From assembly GCA_028023455.1 (NCBI GenBank), contig JAQFVV010006449.1:540812-604811 (forward strand): DNA of 64,000 nucleotides. The letters run 5' to 3'. The position numbers and the translations under genes are program-made. The notes below the pieces were generated by a model, which saw nothing but the letters and a program-made list of their open reading frames with translations, had not been told where the DNA came from and made no database searches. Positions 23,860-37,015 of this stretch are shown piece after piece (positions within the stretch are counted from its first letter, which is position 1; every line of letters begins with the position of its first letter). This DNA is from Epiperipatus broadwayi. Lineage: Eukaryota; Onychophora; Udeonychophora; Euonychophora; Peripatidae.

Positions 23860-24955
23860 ATCCTAAATAGTTTTCTAAGGATTTGAATAGAAAGTATAAA
23901 TATCATAGGTTTTATAAATTAACTAATGGTAAAGCATTGTATAAGAAATTTAAAGTGTTTGCATGTTTACATTAAAACTCTTATGGAAAGAGATTATAAT
24001 AATAATTTAAATAGGGTTAAAAAAATTAGGAATAATCGACAAATGTATTGGAATTATTTTAAAGATCTTAATATTATTGGGAATGAGCATTATAGATATA
24101 ATGTAATTTGACTGTCTATGAATGATCCAATTAATCATTTTACAAGTATGTATTTGGATATTTCTGATAATGAAATGACTGATATTAAATTTAATAAAAA
24201 GAGTTTGTGGAATATAGATGTTAAAAAAATTTCAAATCCTGAAGTGTTTAGTGTAATTTCTAAACTGAAATTGATAATCTTCTATGCAATATGATAATAT
24301 TCCTAATTTTTTAATCAAGAGTTGTGTCAAATGTTTGATAGCACCATTACATTATATCATTAATATATCAAGTGAGGAATCTATTATTCCTGACATATTT
24401 TATATAGCTAAGACTATACCAATTTATAAGAAAGAAGATATATCTGATCCTGATCATTATAGACCTATTTAAATTCTGTCACCTTTCACTAGGGTTTATG
24501 AAAGATGTATTTACAATGTTATTATTGAAGGTATGACTAAGCTATTACCTGGGTATTAGTATGTTTTTCTACTCAGTAAATCTGTTGAAACTATTTTAAT
24601 GTTCATATCTGATCATATTGATCATGCCTTATCTGTTCAGAAGCAATTAGATGTTGTATATTTTGATATGGCTCAGACATTTGATAAAGTTTCACATGTT
24701 AGACTTTTATATAAACTTAAAGGGTTGGATTTAGTTATCATTTAATTGAGTATTTTAGTAATTATTTGAGGGATCGTAAATCTTATGTGCATATGGATAA
24801 AACCAATTCTCATTTTTAATAATATGGTAGGTGTTCCTCAGGGTGAAATATTAGTACCATTACATTTTAAGTTTTTTATATGTGATGTTGATCAAAACAT
24901 AAAAAATTGTATGATACTTATTTATGCTGATGATATTTCCATACCCTGCAATACC
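23860..24955 (+). pseudogene. LINE reverse transcriptase remnant (Jockey/CR1-like)
   Basis: A decayed non-LTR RT is spread over several frames. In order: a linker rich in RNNRQMYWNYFKDL; then IPNFLIKSCV and IPIYKKEDISDPDHYRPI (RT motif around NYRPI); then YFDMAQTFDKVSH (usual FxDxxKAFDxVxH); then GVPQGEILVPL (usual GVPQGSILGP) and YADD intact at about 24926-24937. Motif order and spacing are those of Jockey/CR1/L2-type LINEs, clearly different from the RTE copies in this window. Stops and frameshifts occur throughout. It may be the RT half of the element whose endonuclease remnant is at 8385-8880. Confidence 0.75.
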
Positions 24956-26062
<1,107 letters not shown>

Positions 26063-26104
26063 TCAAGTGAAGAAAATTAAATATAAAGATTTTCTGTTTT
26101 AAAG

Positions 26105-26431
26105 ATGGATCCAACAAAAGTAGAGAAAATGGATGAACAACAGAAAAATTCTGAAGAGATTATGATGTGTGAAATGATGTCCATGATGATGGAAAATTTA
26201 AAGATGATGATGAATAGCTTTAGGGCAACAATTATGTCTGATATTAAGGAGGGGATGCAAAAGTATCAAGAAGCAGTAGAAAAAAGAATACTGGAAACAG
26301 AAGAATACCAGATGGAAAACACAGTGCAAGAACCAGTCAACAAAGACTCAATACCAAAGAGCGAAATGGAAAATATCACCAGTGATGAACCAGAAAAAGT
26401 TAAGATGCCACAAGATGAAAATCAAAGTTGA
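26105..26431 (+). CDS. gag-like ORF, 108 aa, function unknown
   Basis: The ORF opens with ATG after TTTTCTGTTTTAAAG. Its first half is Met- and Glu-rich and probably helical/coiled coil (MMCEMMSMMMENLKMMMNSF); the second half is acidic and Pro/Asn-rich. Sequence after the stop keeps a similar character in other frames to about 26660, and includes an AACCCAGTCAAATAGCTC phrase similar to repeats in the gag-like frame at 20140-20676. I do not recognise a family. Position and composition resemble the start of a gag gene of a decayed LTR element, but no enzyme domain follows. Confidence 0.35.
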   Translation: MDPTKVEKMDEQQKNSEEIMMCEMMSMMMENLKMMMNSFRATIMSDIKEGMQKYQEAVEKRILETEEYQMENTVQEPVNKDSIPKSEMENITSDEPEKVKMPQDENQS

Positions 26432-27798
26432 GATCAAATACCTATAAATGAAACAGAAGCCAATCAGAAGACCACTGACAGTAAGGTTCTAACCCAGTCA
26501 AATAGCTCACTGGGACCATCATTGATATCCTGACTGATCCACATCCAAGTGTTCCAAGGTGATATGGTAGGGCTTGGACCACAAAAACCAAGTAATGTAA
26601 CCAAGAAGATATTAAAAAAAATTTCTCGCTCTACCATGGCTCCTACAAGATTCAAAGAAAAGGTCCAGCTAAGGCCATTTTATTAGGAAAACAAAGAAAT
26701 GAAGGAAATGTTAATGCCAGGCATTTAATGTTATATGTCCCACCAGATCTAGTACTAAGTAATTAATCTAGACTGACATGTTAGTAAACAACAGAGATTT
26801 GTATATCTGGACTGAGAAATGAAAAAGAATTTTGGAAGTATATCAAGTTTAGAAGAAATACCTAATTCAAAAGAATAGGACATTTCAGACTAATAATAAT
26901 AATGTTATTAAATTATCATTTTATATTATTGAAATCCTAAAATGTGTATGAAATCACTTCAACACTCAAACAGATTTTCTAGTGTATCTTAAACAGTCTA
27001 AGTTTTTATCATTCTCAGGATATTTAAAGATATAATTTACTGAATTTTAAAGACACAATCTAGCAACCACTATAACACACCATTTATGTAATTCACTGAT
27101 TTCAATATTTTGTAATCATTGCTAATCATTTTTTTTCTGATTTAATCATTAAATAGGACTTAATAAACATCGTGCCTGACCATACGGTTACAATATATAA
27201 GTTTATTTTTTAAAGTATTATTTACAATAAATCTGAAATTATTTATACAAAAAAATTAAAAATATAGAGTAAGTAAATGAAATCAAATATTTTTTAACTA
27301 TGTTCTTAGTTGATTGTTTTCTCACGTCTGTGTTTTTTAAATATAATATTAGGTCTACAGAATTTATTATATTTTGTATGTAATATTTACTAAGGCTGTA
27401 ATCTCAAGAATGAGCGTATAAAAATGTGATTGTAGAGATCTCTACAGGTCTTAACCATAAGCTTGTGTGTAGCAAAATCAACTGTCAAGTGTAAAGGTTT
27501 TGAAAATGTACAATAATGTCTTGACAAATACTAGTGTGACATATTGCTGAAACAGAGATGTAAAAGTATAAAACTAAAGCAACATGAAATACTCACGCTA
27601 AAATTGATTTTTGCAAAGTAGTTAGAAAGATACTAAGTCAGACAGCAGCAATTTTAAAAAAAACTAAAAATATATCATTTCAAAATTAGTAATAATATTT
27701 TATACAGGTTGTATTTAAATATTTGTTTATTTGGAAAAATTTGGTTAAAATATTTAGACTTGGGTAATTTACAGATATTATATTTTTTATTGTTTTAG

Positions 27799-27963
27799 GG
27801 TGATTCAGGAGGACCTCTGGTGGCTAACATTAATGGCACAAATTATGCTGTTGGTGTGCTCATGGGAAATGAAGGAAAACGTGAAAATGCAGTCGATCCT
27901 TCATTTTTTATAAAAGTCTATCCACATCTCAGCTGGATTCAAACGATAATGTCAAAAAACTAG
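27799..27963 (+). CDS. serine protease (chymotrypsin fold), last exon
   Basis: The exon begins directly after TGTTTTAG and encodes GDSGGPLVANINGT with the catalytic Ser195 codon at 27805-27807, then YAVGVLMGNEG, and ends with FFIKVYPHLSWIQTIM and a short tail before TAG (27961-27963). The final SWIQ helix is typical of the family. Unusual points by family numbering: Cys201 and Cys220 are absent, and the Ser214-Trp215-Gly216 strand reads LMG. Cys136 is also missing from the previous exon, so the 136-201 disulfide is lost as a pair, while Cys191 lacks its partner. The exon is intact and spliced, so the gene is probably functional although divergent; specificity cannot be deduced. Confidence 0.93.
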   Translation, partial: GDSGGPLVANINGTNYAVGVLMGNEGKRENAVDPSFFIKVYPHLSWIQTIMSKN

Positions 27964-28021
27964 AAAACAGATGCATTATATTTTACTCTAAATGTATTTA
28001 TTTTACATTTTGTAATTTTGC

Positions 28022-28027
28022 AATAAA
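28022..28027 (+). terminator. polyadenylation signal AATAAA
   Basis: AATAAA lies 59 bases after the protease stop codon, a normal position for the 3' end of this gene. Confidence 0.75.
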
Positions 28028-28499
28028 TTATTCATATTGAAATTAAAATCTTGTTGACATATGAATATAGTTTCGTTAATGTTGTTCTTATTACTGTTGT
28101 TGTTGTTGTTGTTACTATTATTATTATAATTATTATTATTATTATTAATATTATTATTATCAGCAGCATCCATAATTTTATTGTGTTATATCCTTCCTTC
28201 GGGATAAAATTGTTATATAAGAATCATAATTACGACTTCTGAAAAAAATGTAATGACTTTTGAATAAGCAATAAAAAATAGAAGAAAAATATATTTTGTT
28301 TAAGATACCTATATGTTAAAAATTATTTAATAACTAAAATCATTCACATAAAAAAGAACAGTTTGATAATAAACTCTAGTGTTTAAAGTGATAGCAATTC
28401 AATACAGAGATTGTTAATAATAAGAAAAAGTAAAGGAGAAGAGATGATTGTGGAAATAATACAAAAAGGGAAAAAAGGAAATAGCTTTTCTCGTTTTAC
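28028..28499. other. 3' flank of the protease gene, no gene
   Basis: Contains a GTT/ATT trinucleotide-rich run (about 28090-28162) and AT-rich sequence with no recognised feature. Confidence 0.5.
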
Positions 28500-29175
28500 A
28501 TTGGTTTAGGGATTCACATTTAGATAGGACACTTGTCTTATAAAAATCAATAGTGTGACTTATCTGTAGCATGGATCAAGAGTGCTGATGATGATAATGT
28601 GGTTTTACTGCATTAGCATGCTCATTCATTTTAGCATTGATGTGATAATTGCTCATATCTACATAGAAGATTCACACACACCACATGAAATTTTATCAAC
28701 TCCTTGACACTCAAGAGGAATTGAATATTTAGGCTTGGTTAGAAAATTACTAATTTTTTTATAAAAAACATATACTCTCTTTATGTTGTAGTGTTTTAGG
28801 ATATGTATGTTTCTGTCTGTGGTTCCTTTTACATAAGGCATACAAACTCTAAATAATTGATTTTCTTTTTCTTTTTTGTATTCTTAACTTTAAATAAGGC
28901 TTGATGTATATTTTATGATTATAACCATTTGGTAACAATACATTATTGATGTATTTTTTTTTCCTTTTAATATTATTTGTCTGAAAGATTGTTCTGGAAA
29001 ATAGTATTTTGGCCACAGATAGAATTTGAACCAGATGATGATGAGATGAAAACTGGAGGTACATGAAAGTATATGTAGCTTTTCTGAAAACTGTGAATGA
29101 TAAAAAATTATTTTGTTTATTGGTGACAAGGATAGGAAAGGGATGTTTCCCACCAAATTCTATATTCATTGTAAA
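28500..29175 (-). pseudogene. Penelope-like element fragment, RT C-terminus to GIY-YIG (second type)
   Basis: On the minus strand, 29169-28849 encodes the region after the RT core: NKQNNFLSFTVFRKATYTFM, ending with YNHKIYIKPYLKL. The segment 28841-28659 encodes YVKGTTDRNIHILKHYNI and IPLECQGVDKISCGVC, the approach to the GIY-YIG nuclease in this class. Downstream on minus (28640-28510), frame-shifted pieces NAKMNEHANAVK and HTIDFYKTSVL continue the nuclease. Motifs differ from the Penelope element at 59863-62477, so at least two Penelope types are present. Frameshifts and stops mark it as dead. Confidence 0.78.
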
Positions 29176-29460
29176 TGTTTTTTTTAAAAACTAAATTTTA
29201 CTGAACTGTATTTATTATTAATATTTTTCAATTTTATAGAGCTATTTTAGTTGTGGTCTTTCAAATGTCTATACACCTATTTTAATTAACATTATTTACA
29301 ATGCCTCTACATTTATATAGTTTTCATTTCCCAGCTGAGAGCTTGGGTGATCAAGTCAAAACATTGGTGTTTTAAATTAAAATCATACAAGGATTAACTT
29401 GAAAAATATGTTGTTGTTTTTTTTTTTTTTTATAAATGCAACCCTGTGAAAATATTCGTA

Positions 29461-29563
<103 letters not shown>

Positions 29564-29639
29564 CCATTAAACAATACAATAATTAATGCAGTAAACAAAG
29601 TTTTTAAAAATATCAATTATAATTTAAATAGAAGTACTT

Positions 29640-29905
29640 TCAACAATCTAAGTGGTCATTATCAACTACATTCAAATTCTATTACAAAAACCATTATAAA
29701 TGTATACAAAAACAATTACATCATAAATCAATTTTCTCATAATTCCTTAATTTTTGTATTAGCAGCTTGTCTATTTATTAAATGTTGTATTCCATATTTT
29801 ATTAACATAACTTCCCTGATTTTATTGTTTAATATTATTTCTTTCAATACATATAATTTTAACTTTATTAAAATCAAAACCATACTTATGTTGTGTGATA
29901 TATAC
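29640..29905 (-). pseudogene. Penelope-like C-terminal fragment
   Basis: The minus strand from 29905 gives, across a frameshift, TQHKYGFDFNKVKII and NNKIREVMLI followed by HLINRQAANT. This corresponds to the stretch after GIY-YIG seen in the palindrome at 15217-15939 (TGHTIDFDEAKVV, KRRIKES, NLFKSS). Lower coordinates run to a TA tract, as for other Penelope 3' ends here. Confidence 0.5.
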
Positions 29906-31514
29906 ATGGATTTGTCTTTGGGAAAAGCATATATAGGTGAATCTCAGTGTACATTGGAGAATAGATGAAAAGAGCCTTTATTGTTGTATAAACAACTACA
30001 AAAATCAAGATGGAAAGCCCCTTTACACAAAAAATTGATCATTTTATATACTACTTATTCCATGTCCAATTACTTATTATTTGAGTAGTTAATTTTAAAA
30101 AATATCTATCTCTAATATAATTTTAAAGACTAGTAACTCAAGCAGAGGAGTAAATATGATTAATATTTACATATCTATTATACCCCCAATCAGACTGAGA
30201 TTTAATAAAAATATTAAACCAACAGTCACCTTTCCAGACCAAGGTACCTCTCTCCACCTGTATGAAACATGAAATACTTCATGGGGATTATTTGCCATCC
30301 AACACTTACAGTGGAACCCATAAACTGTCACTAACACATTTCAAGCACTTGACCCATGGCTAGTTCTTACACATGAAACCAACAACACATTTACATGGAT
30401 AAATAGAATGAGAGAGAGAGAAATGTAAACAATACTAATAATTTACACCAATTTATTTACAGTCATTAACAATAAAAAGAAAAATAATAAAATATAAAAC
30501 ATATAAGATATTATACATTTAACAAATATGCATACTTATGATATGAGTTCTTTTCAGAGCAAGATATTAACTTTTAATGCTAGTATTTAAATTTTTAAGT
30601 TTTAATAATGACATCATGGATAATAGTTACCTAGATCTAACTACAGTACAGTTTTTGGTTTATATGTGCAATTTGAACACAGACTCTAGTTTCCATGAGT
30701 GGTTTAAATACAGTCTCTGGTTTCCATAAGTGGTTTGAATACAGCTGTGGGTTACACACATTCTTTGTTTTTTTGTGAGTAATTACCATTTCTTCAGATC
30801 CAGTCAGATTCTTGGTAATTCTCTATATAACATAAATACAGCTTCTTGATTATTTGTCCTATGGCATGTCTGGTTCTTTTAATTTGGTGGAGTGGGTTAA
30901 ACATCAACAGAAGACAAGTCAGAATAAACTATCATGATATTTGGCTAAGGGCTCACAGGAGACAAGTGGAGGAAAGTGGCTGAACTAGCAACTAATAATA
31001 ATCAGATACCAATAACTAATATTTTTCAATAATAATTCAATATAATCTAATAGATTAATAATCCATGACAATAGGGAATGTCAGTTTTTTATACTACTCT
31101 GAACCCACCTTTGCTTCAGTGATGACCAGCTATCAATACATTTGATATTTTAATTAAAAATTATATTCCTTTATTTTTTTATTTTAATTAATTTGAAATT
31201 ATCTATATTGTTCAAAATAATCAGTCTGAAATATTAATCTCCAGAGCATGTTTTTTGTATGACTTATTTTAACTAATCATAAGAATTTTTCTTTTAATTA
31301 AAAGTACTTTTTTTTTCAAAGAGTATTTTTGGCAGAATTATACAAAAAAAAGTATATAAAAGAAATATAAGTTATAATTAATAACTAATTTCTAACTTAT
31401 TCGTAAAATTTTATTTTTATTTTTAACTTAACATTTACTTTTTCAAACTGTTAATTCTTGATATTATTTTTCTATTTCAAAATCTTAAATTTTTATTATT
31501 TTTTAAAAAAAATA
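29906..31514. other. no gene recognised; small tandem repeat
   Basis: Sequence of mixed composition. Around 30672-30750 a unit of about 33 bp (TTTCCATGAGTGGTTTAAATACAG type) is repeated two to three times. A short GA run is at 30410-30421. Nothing else could be assigned. Confidence 0.4.
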
Positions 31515-31907
31515 ATTAAAATGAATGCTTAAATAGGTTTAGGTAAATTGTTAAAAGTTTTTTTTGTATAAAAAAAGATGTTTATATTTGTTTTATATTC
31601 ATTTACGGCTATAGTTTGGAAGATTATTTGAAATTAGGGTTGGTTTTTAAATTTGTATAAAAAGTTTCTTGGATGATTTTACGACAGATTTGTAATTAAA
31701 TAATATAAAAGAAAGAGTAATAAAAAATAGCAGTGGGGAGAAATGTAAGTAAAATATAATTATGTATGTTTAATATGTTAGTTACTATTTATGTTAATGC
31801 AAGATGAAGGTATTTATGTAATTGAGGTTTATTTATAAATATGTATTTCATATTTGTAGATCCTTGAAAATGACTGTATGAAGATAAAAACAGTTGAAAC
31901 AATTTTC

Positions 31908-31941
<34 letters not shown>
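31515..31941 (+). mobile_element. Penelope-like 3' untranslated end, copy 1
   Basis: This block matches 57240-57700 (plus) and 54189-54690 (minus), including GGTTTAGGTAAATTGTTAAAAG near the left end and CCTTGAAAATGACTGTATG near the right end. All three copies finish in a TA tract. No coding part is retained. Confidence 0.75.
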
Positions 31942-31948
<7 letters not shown>

Positions 31949-31952
31949 AATA

Positions 31953-32030
31953 ATCTTTTACATATAAAAAGTAGTAGCACAATATATATATATATATATA
32001 TTGTGCTACTACTTTTTATATGTAAAAGAT
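31953..32030. repeat. 78 bp perfect palindrome with (TA)n core
   Basis: Unique-sequence arms (CTTTTACATATAAAAAGTAG and its reverse complement) flank a 22 bp TA core. The arms are identical over about 28 bases each. Confidence 0.92.
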
Positions 32031-33635
32031 TGTATGCTGGTAATTAAAATGTTCAATTACAGCTGGAATCGCTATCATACGAGGGCACCACTAGGAAAAG
32101 AACCTAGCGCCACAAAATTAAGAGAATCTTATATTCACGGCTGTTAATTTCTATATGTATAATAACAGCAACCTCCCCCTTTACAATTCCACTTTTAATA
32201 TGTACGAATACAATATGATAATAGATTTTATTATCACATATAAACGCTAAAGGAACAAACAAGTATACTTTTATAAGTTTCAATTAATAATATGCTTTAT
32301 TATAATTTACTTTTCTTTTATTCAAGACCATTTGTAAAACAAACCACTAATAATACCTCCTCTACCTTTCCCCTTTTTATACTTTTAACATAACTAACAT
32401 AATCTTTCTTTTTTCTCTTTTTTTATATAAATAATATAAAAAAACAAAGGTGAAGAGTAATATATGTATTTCATTCTCGAAGGAACATACATTTTTACTT
32501 ATATAAGTGTCCCAAAATGATCAAAATCTAGACCAGTATAGAGACTATGTGGCTTACTATTAGGAGTCAGTTATTACACTAAACCCCTATCCTCTCTTTC
32601 AATAGTTACTCAACCCTTAAAATCTTTTCATTTTTGCTTTCTGAACCATTTCTACATTCTATTTCGATAACAATTTCTGGGATTCATTCATGGGATTATT
32701 ATTATTTTTACCCTCTCCCAATAGTCTTGAAAATTTCGTCAAAATTTAGTTAAAAAGCCTCCGTAAAGAAAAATAAAAAACTACAAATATAAGTAAATTA
32801 CGTATTCTAAATAAACTAATTAGGCAGTATATACATAAACATTATAAATATATATAACAAAAACCCATTCTCTTGTTGCAACTTATAGTTCATGGCTGAT
32901 TAAACATAATCCTAAATAGATATGTTTTAAGTTTACCAATCTATAGTTCAATCAATAACAAAGTTTCTGTTACTCTGATCAATCAGTATGCATTTATACA
33001 AGTTTCTCTTTGTTCCTTGGGAGTTGATTCTCTGCAGCAAAGTTTGTTCCCTGGATATCTTGCTTTCTGCTATACAGTTTGGTATTTCATGAGGTGTTTT
33101 TCCAGTTGATGAAAATCAAGGGATGGAGCAGTGTCCCAGCTGGGGATGGATTCTATTTATTTAGTCTTCAATCATTTTTATTTTCATTTTTCTCTATATA
33201 ATAGTTCTTTTATTTTTATTAAAAAAAAAAAAAGCTAATAATTAATACAATAGGTTTTTCTCTTTATTTATAGTCTTTTTTATCCATTGTCTTATTATTG
33301 GATCATGTTCCAGGCCAGTGATTGCATTTCTTTAATTGCTTTTTTGTTTTTAACACCTTCCAACTATGAGCCACAATAGTAGAATTAATTACAATTATTT
33401 TCTCTCTTCCCTCCCTTCAGATTAGAAAATTTAATTAAAAATTGTTTTCCAAAAACAAAAAATATATACATTTTTCTTGTAATATATTTCAATCCTATTT
33501 TTTTAAAAAAAAATCTACCATTTTGCCTTTTCTTTTCTTTCTGTTTTTTTTTTCAAATCCCAATAAAAAAACTAATGAATAATACCACAAAAAACTTTCT
33601 ATATACACAGCATCTATTTTTTATTTTATACCTAA
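32031..33635. other. no gene recognised
   Basis: Pyrimidine-rich, AT-rich sequence. The stretch 32060-32180 has higher GC and may be part of an old repeat, but no relationship could be shown. Confidence 0.4.
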
Positions 33636-33660
33636 TATATATGTGTGTGTGTGTGTGTGT
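33636..33660. repeat. (TA)n(TG)n microsatellite
   Basis: A short AT run followed by about nine TG units. Confidence 0.9.
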
Positions 33661-33699
33661 AATTTACCTACACAGAAAATACAACATGAGCCGATCAAA

Positions 33700-33800
33700 A
33701 TTATCGGCTCAATATATATATATTATGTATGTGTGTGTTCAGTATTGATATAAGAAAGTAAAGTTTTTAAAAAGAAAAATAAGTATTTTAATTTTTTGAT
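33700..33800 (+). repeat. TA-adjacent repeat module, copy 1
   Basis: The phrase GTATTGATATAAGAAAGTAA, then AGTTTTTAAAAAGAAAAA and a GATATTAT end, match 59663-59820 (plus) and 50590-50741 (minus). Each copy follows a TA tract. Confidence 0.65.
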
Positions 33801-33829
33801 ATTATATATAAATACATGTATATTGACTA

Positions 33830-34260
33830 TACTAAACTTAATGTAATTATAAGGGCCTTGAACTCAAATTTACATACTCCCCACAGTTATTCAATTCATC
33901 TTATCCAACTGCCACTTATGACCACATAGATGTGAAAAATATAAGTGATCTCTAATATTCATATTTTGTGCTGAACCAGTACTCATCAGTTGGTCCAGAT
34001 AACCATCACCCCCACATATATAAAACCATTGATCAGTTTATATTAAGATATCAAATTTTCAAATTTTAATGAACAAGCATCGATCTTTTCCACTCTTCTC
34101 CTCTTCTTCCATCAATTTCATTGAAAATTCAAGTATGACATGTTTAAAACTCTTGAAGATTCCAATATTATTGTCATACCCATGTTGACCATAGGTAAAT
34201 CTGAATCCTCACATGTAGCACCTTATTATGTCCATTTAATTATACAGAAGTGGGATCGGC
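33830..34260 (+). repeat. dispersed ~420 bp repeat, copy 1
   Basis: It aligns with 45836-46250 over nearly its length and with 62500-62645 over the left third. Diagnostic phrases are GACCACATAGATGTG-type sequence, CATCAGTTGGTCCAGAT(T/A), TATATTAAGATA and TTCATTGAAAAT. Its first ~85 bp recur at about 34270-34355, so the copy is followed by a partial tandem second unit. It has no coding potential and no recognised family. Confidence 0.65.
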
Positions 34261-34399
34261 AGAATACAGGCATATTAAACATAATGCAATTATAAGGAAC
34301 ATTAACTCAGAATTCCATATTTCACACAGCTATACAATCCATCTTATACAAATGATTTAGTCTGGAATGAGTCATGTCTTACTCATCTGAGATACTTCT

Positions 34400-36340
34400 C
34401 TCTCAAGAGCCACCTCATAATATGGTTTTAGTCATTATCAATTCATGGTTCCAGAATTGCAGATGGATCAAGGAGATCTCTGTGGATTTATTAAAGATCC
34501 TGTTAATTTAATACTTGTTACTGTTTTTGTTTGGTTAAACCATATCTGATGATTTCTCTTGGCATATAATTAGAAGGCATAGTTTATCTCTTTCATCATG
34601 CCAAACCTCATTTTATCCATTCATGATTAACAATCATTGGATACAAATGGAAATCCATAAACTGTCAGTATTTCTTGTGGATTTTCTAGGCTCATGAATT
34701 GCTGGTTTTGTAGGACCCTAATAGTATTTTTTGCAATTATCCATTGCAGTGAAGACACAGTAACATGTTTAGAAAATAGATTATATATGATAACTAAAAT
34801 ATAAATTGGCAATATGTTGGGAATGGACCATAACGCTACATGGAATAATCATTGATGCACTCCTATGTATGTCCTATTGAGTGGCTTCATTTTAGACCTT
34901 ATATGATATTTTTGAAATATGATGATAATATCAGTGGACATGCCTGGTCAGTGAAATGACTTTTGTATGGCATGCTCCACCATTTGAAATTTATCCTGCC
35001 TGTATAATCAATGGACATATGGAATTAAACAGTCTCATATGTATTTAGAGATTAGTATCTTCTATGGGTTGTCAGAGTAATTTATTTTGTACCATAATAA
35101 CTTTTTCTATTATATTGTACTTGTGGTAAATTCTTTGTATCAATTGATTCTCTTCAGTATGTCTACTGTTTATTTCAAAAATGGCAAATATGTTGCCATC
35201 ATCCAGTTCAGTCTTCCAAACATCACCTAAATATTTTTAGTCTTTCTCACTAATGAGTGTGTTTATTACATAACATTTTTTTTCTCTGAAAGATTTTGCA
35301 TTGTATCCTCACATGGGTGCAACTCAAAATATCTGCCACAATATTATCATTTCCATCACAATAGACTATCATGTAATGTAACTTATATAAAAACAAGGTC
35401 TACCATATGAATCTATCACTTGTTACACAACTTCCCTTTAGAAACTCCAGACACTTATTATCAATGATGATAATCAAATCTGAACCCAAACAGCATTTGT
35501 TTAAACTTTCCACATATCCATAATACTACTAGCACTTTTTTTTCAGTTGCAGTATAATTTAATTCCACCCCATTCATAACTCTGCTGCTAAAATACAGAC
35601 TATGCAGTTCCTCATCCTCAATGACCTAAAACAAAATATCCCCAATAAACTCTTACAACTATTTGTCTGTAAATAAAATGGATGACTAAACTCCAGATCA
35701 GACAGAACAACTGTCCTCAAAACATTTTCCATTACCATCTGGCAATTTGAATTCTGATTAGCTGACTAATTTCAATGCTGTTTCATGAATAGCAAGATTA
35801 GTAATAACATTGTGTACTTTACAAAGTTTGGATCAATCTGGTATTAAATACTACACAGCCCCTAAAAGGATCTTAATATCTTCTCACTTACAGGTTTGGA
35901 AATTGTCTGGATGTGACTTAATTTTTTGGCTATTGATTAAATGTCCTATAAAATAAATTTTCTTTCTATGAAACCAACTTTTGTGAAAATTGCAACATTA
36001 TTCAATTGTTACTCTTGGAAAAAACATGGTCAAATGCTATATATGTTAATCCACCATACACCATGCAGGATGTAAAAACATCATTATCCATGTATGGGAT
36101 ATAAATTTCCTTGTGCTCTTTTGATAAAACACCATGTGAAGATATCTTAATAGGTCCACCCCACTGTTTATTAGTCTAAATGGTACCTGAAAAAATATCT
36201 AGTTGGATAAATTTTGCATCAGACTAAGTAGGGGAGGTAAATAAATGAATTAAGTTTAAATATTGTGCCAATGAATATAGTGATGTTATTCTAAATTCAA
36301 TGCCAGACAAATTACCAATAGATAGATGTTCCCTCAGAAT
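34400..36340 (-). pseudogene. Ty3/Gypsy-type pol remnant (RT, RNase H, integrase)
   Basis: Read on minus from 36240, fragments occur in the Gypsy order. RT gives VPFRLINSG (near 36180; usual MPFGLxNAP), a YMDN block in place of YxDD (near 36090), and GHLINSQKIKSHP (near 35930). RNase H gives VLWICGKFKQMLFG (near 35530) and GNDNIVADILS (near 35345). Integrase core gives YILVIIYNLFSKHVTV and TVYGFPFVSND in the open stretch 34812-34627. RT-RNaseH-IN order excludes Copia, whose integrase comes first. Stops and frameshifts are dense, so the copy is old. LTRs were not found. Confidence 0.72.
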
Positions 36341-36350
36341 TATTGTAAAT

Positions 36351-36428
36351 TACATTATTTGAGTGGTGATTATGTATATATATATATATATATATAATCA
36401 TATACATAATCACCACTCAAATAATGTA
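36351..36428. repeat. palindrome with (TA)n core
   Basis: The arms read TACATTATTTGAGTGGTGAT and its exact complement, enclosing about 30 bp of TA-rich sequence. Confidence 0.9.
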
Positions 36429-36438
36429 TATTTAAATA

Positions 36439-36486
36439 TATGATTTGTTTATATATATATATATATATATATATAAACAAATCATA
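36439..36486. repeat. palindrome with (TA)n core
   Basis: Arms TATGATTTGTTTATAT and complement flank a TA tract, only 11 bp from the preceding palindrome. Confidence 0.9.
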
Positions 36487-36913
36487 ATTTCTCAATACAC
36501 TAGCTTTTTTTATTGCAGTGAATAATGCTATTTAAAATATGGTGAATCCCTTGCATCGAATTGAGCTTAGTGGGGTAAAATGTTTTGTTCATGTGATGTC
36601 AGAATGTAGAGCTTCATGCAAATTGCCATTGTGTGATTTTCAAGTTATCTATCCATTTTTGACACATATGGGGCCTTTTTTATAAGTTAGAGTGCCAGCT
36701 GGAACTCAGTGTATAACCACACAAGTGTGAGATTAAAAGTTCATTTTCAATTTATATTGATTTGAAAATATTTGAAAAATGTTAATGCCATAATAATAAT
36801 GAATAAGTTTGTTTTTATTTTAACAATATAATGTAAATATGAGTTGAGTGTTTAAAAGGGCCATAAGCAAAAACATACAGCATCCCTTTCTTTAGGATTA
36901 AAGTCTAATATCT

Positions 36914-37015
36914 ATCAAGCATTGGTAGTTGAGATGTTAGTGCTGCTGCCTTGCAAGCAAGCAGTTGCTTGCAGGCAGTTGTCATGGTTTGCTTTCTGGA
37001 TGATGCTTTGACAAT
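36914..37015 (+). mobile_element. tRNA-derived SINE, copy 2 (diverged)
   Basis: It shares with 2788-2898 the order TTGGTAG, GAGATG, GCTGCTGCCTTGCAAGC, GTTGCTTG, GCAG...GTTTGCTTTC and GATGCTTTGACA. The B box is degraded, so it is unlikely to be transcribed by Pol III. Confidence 0.65.
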
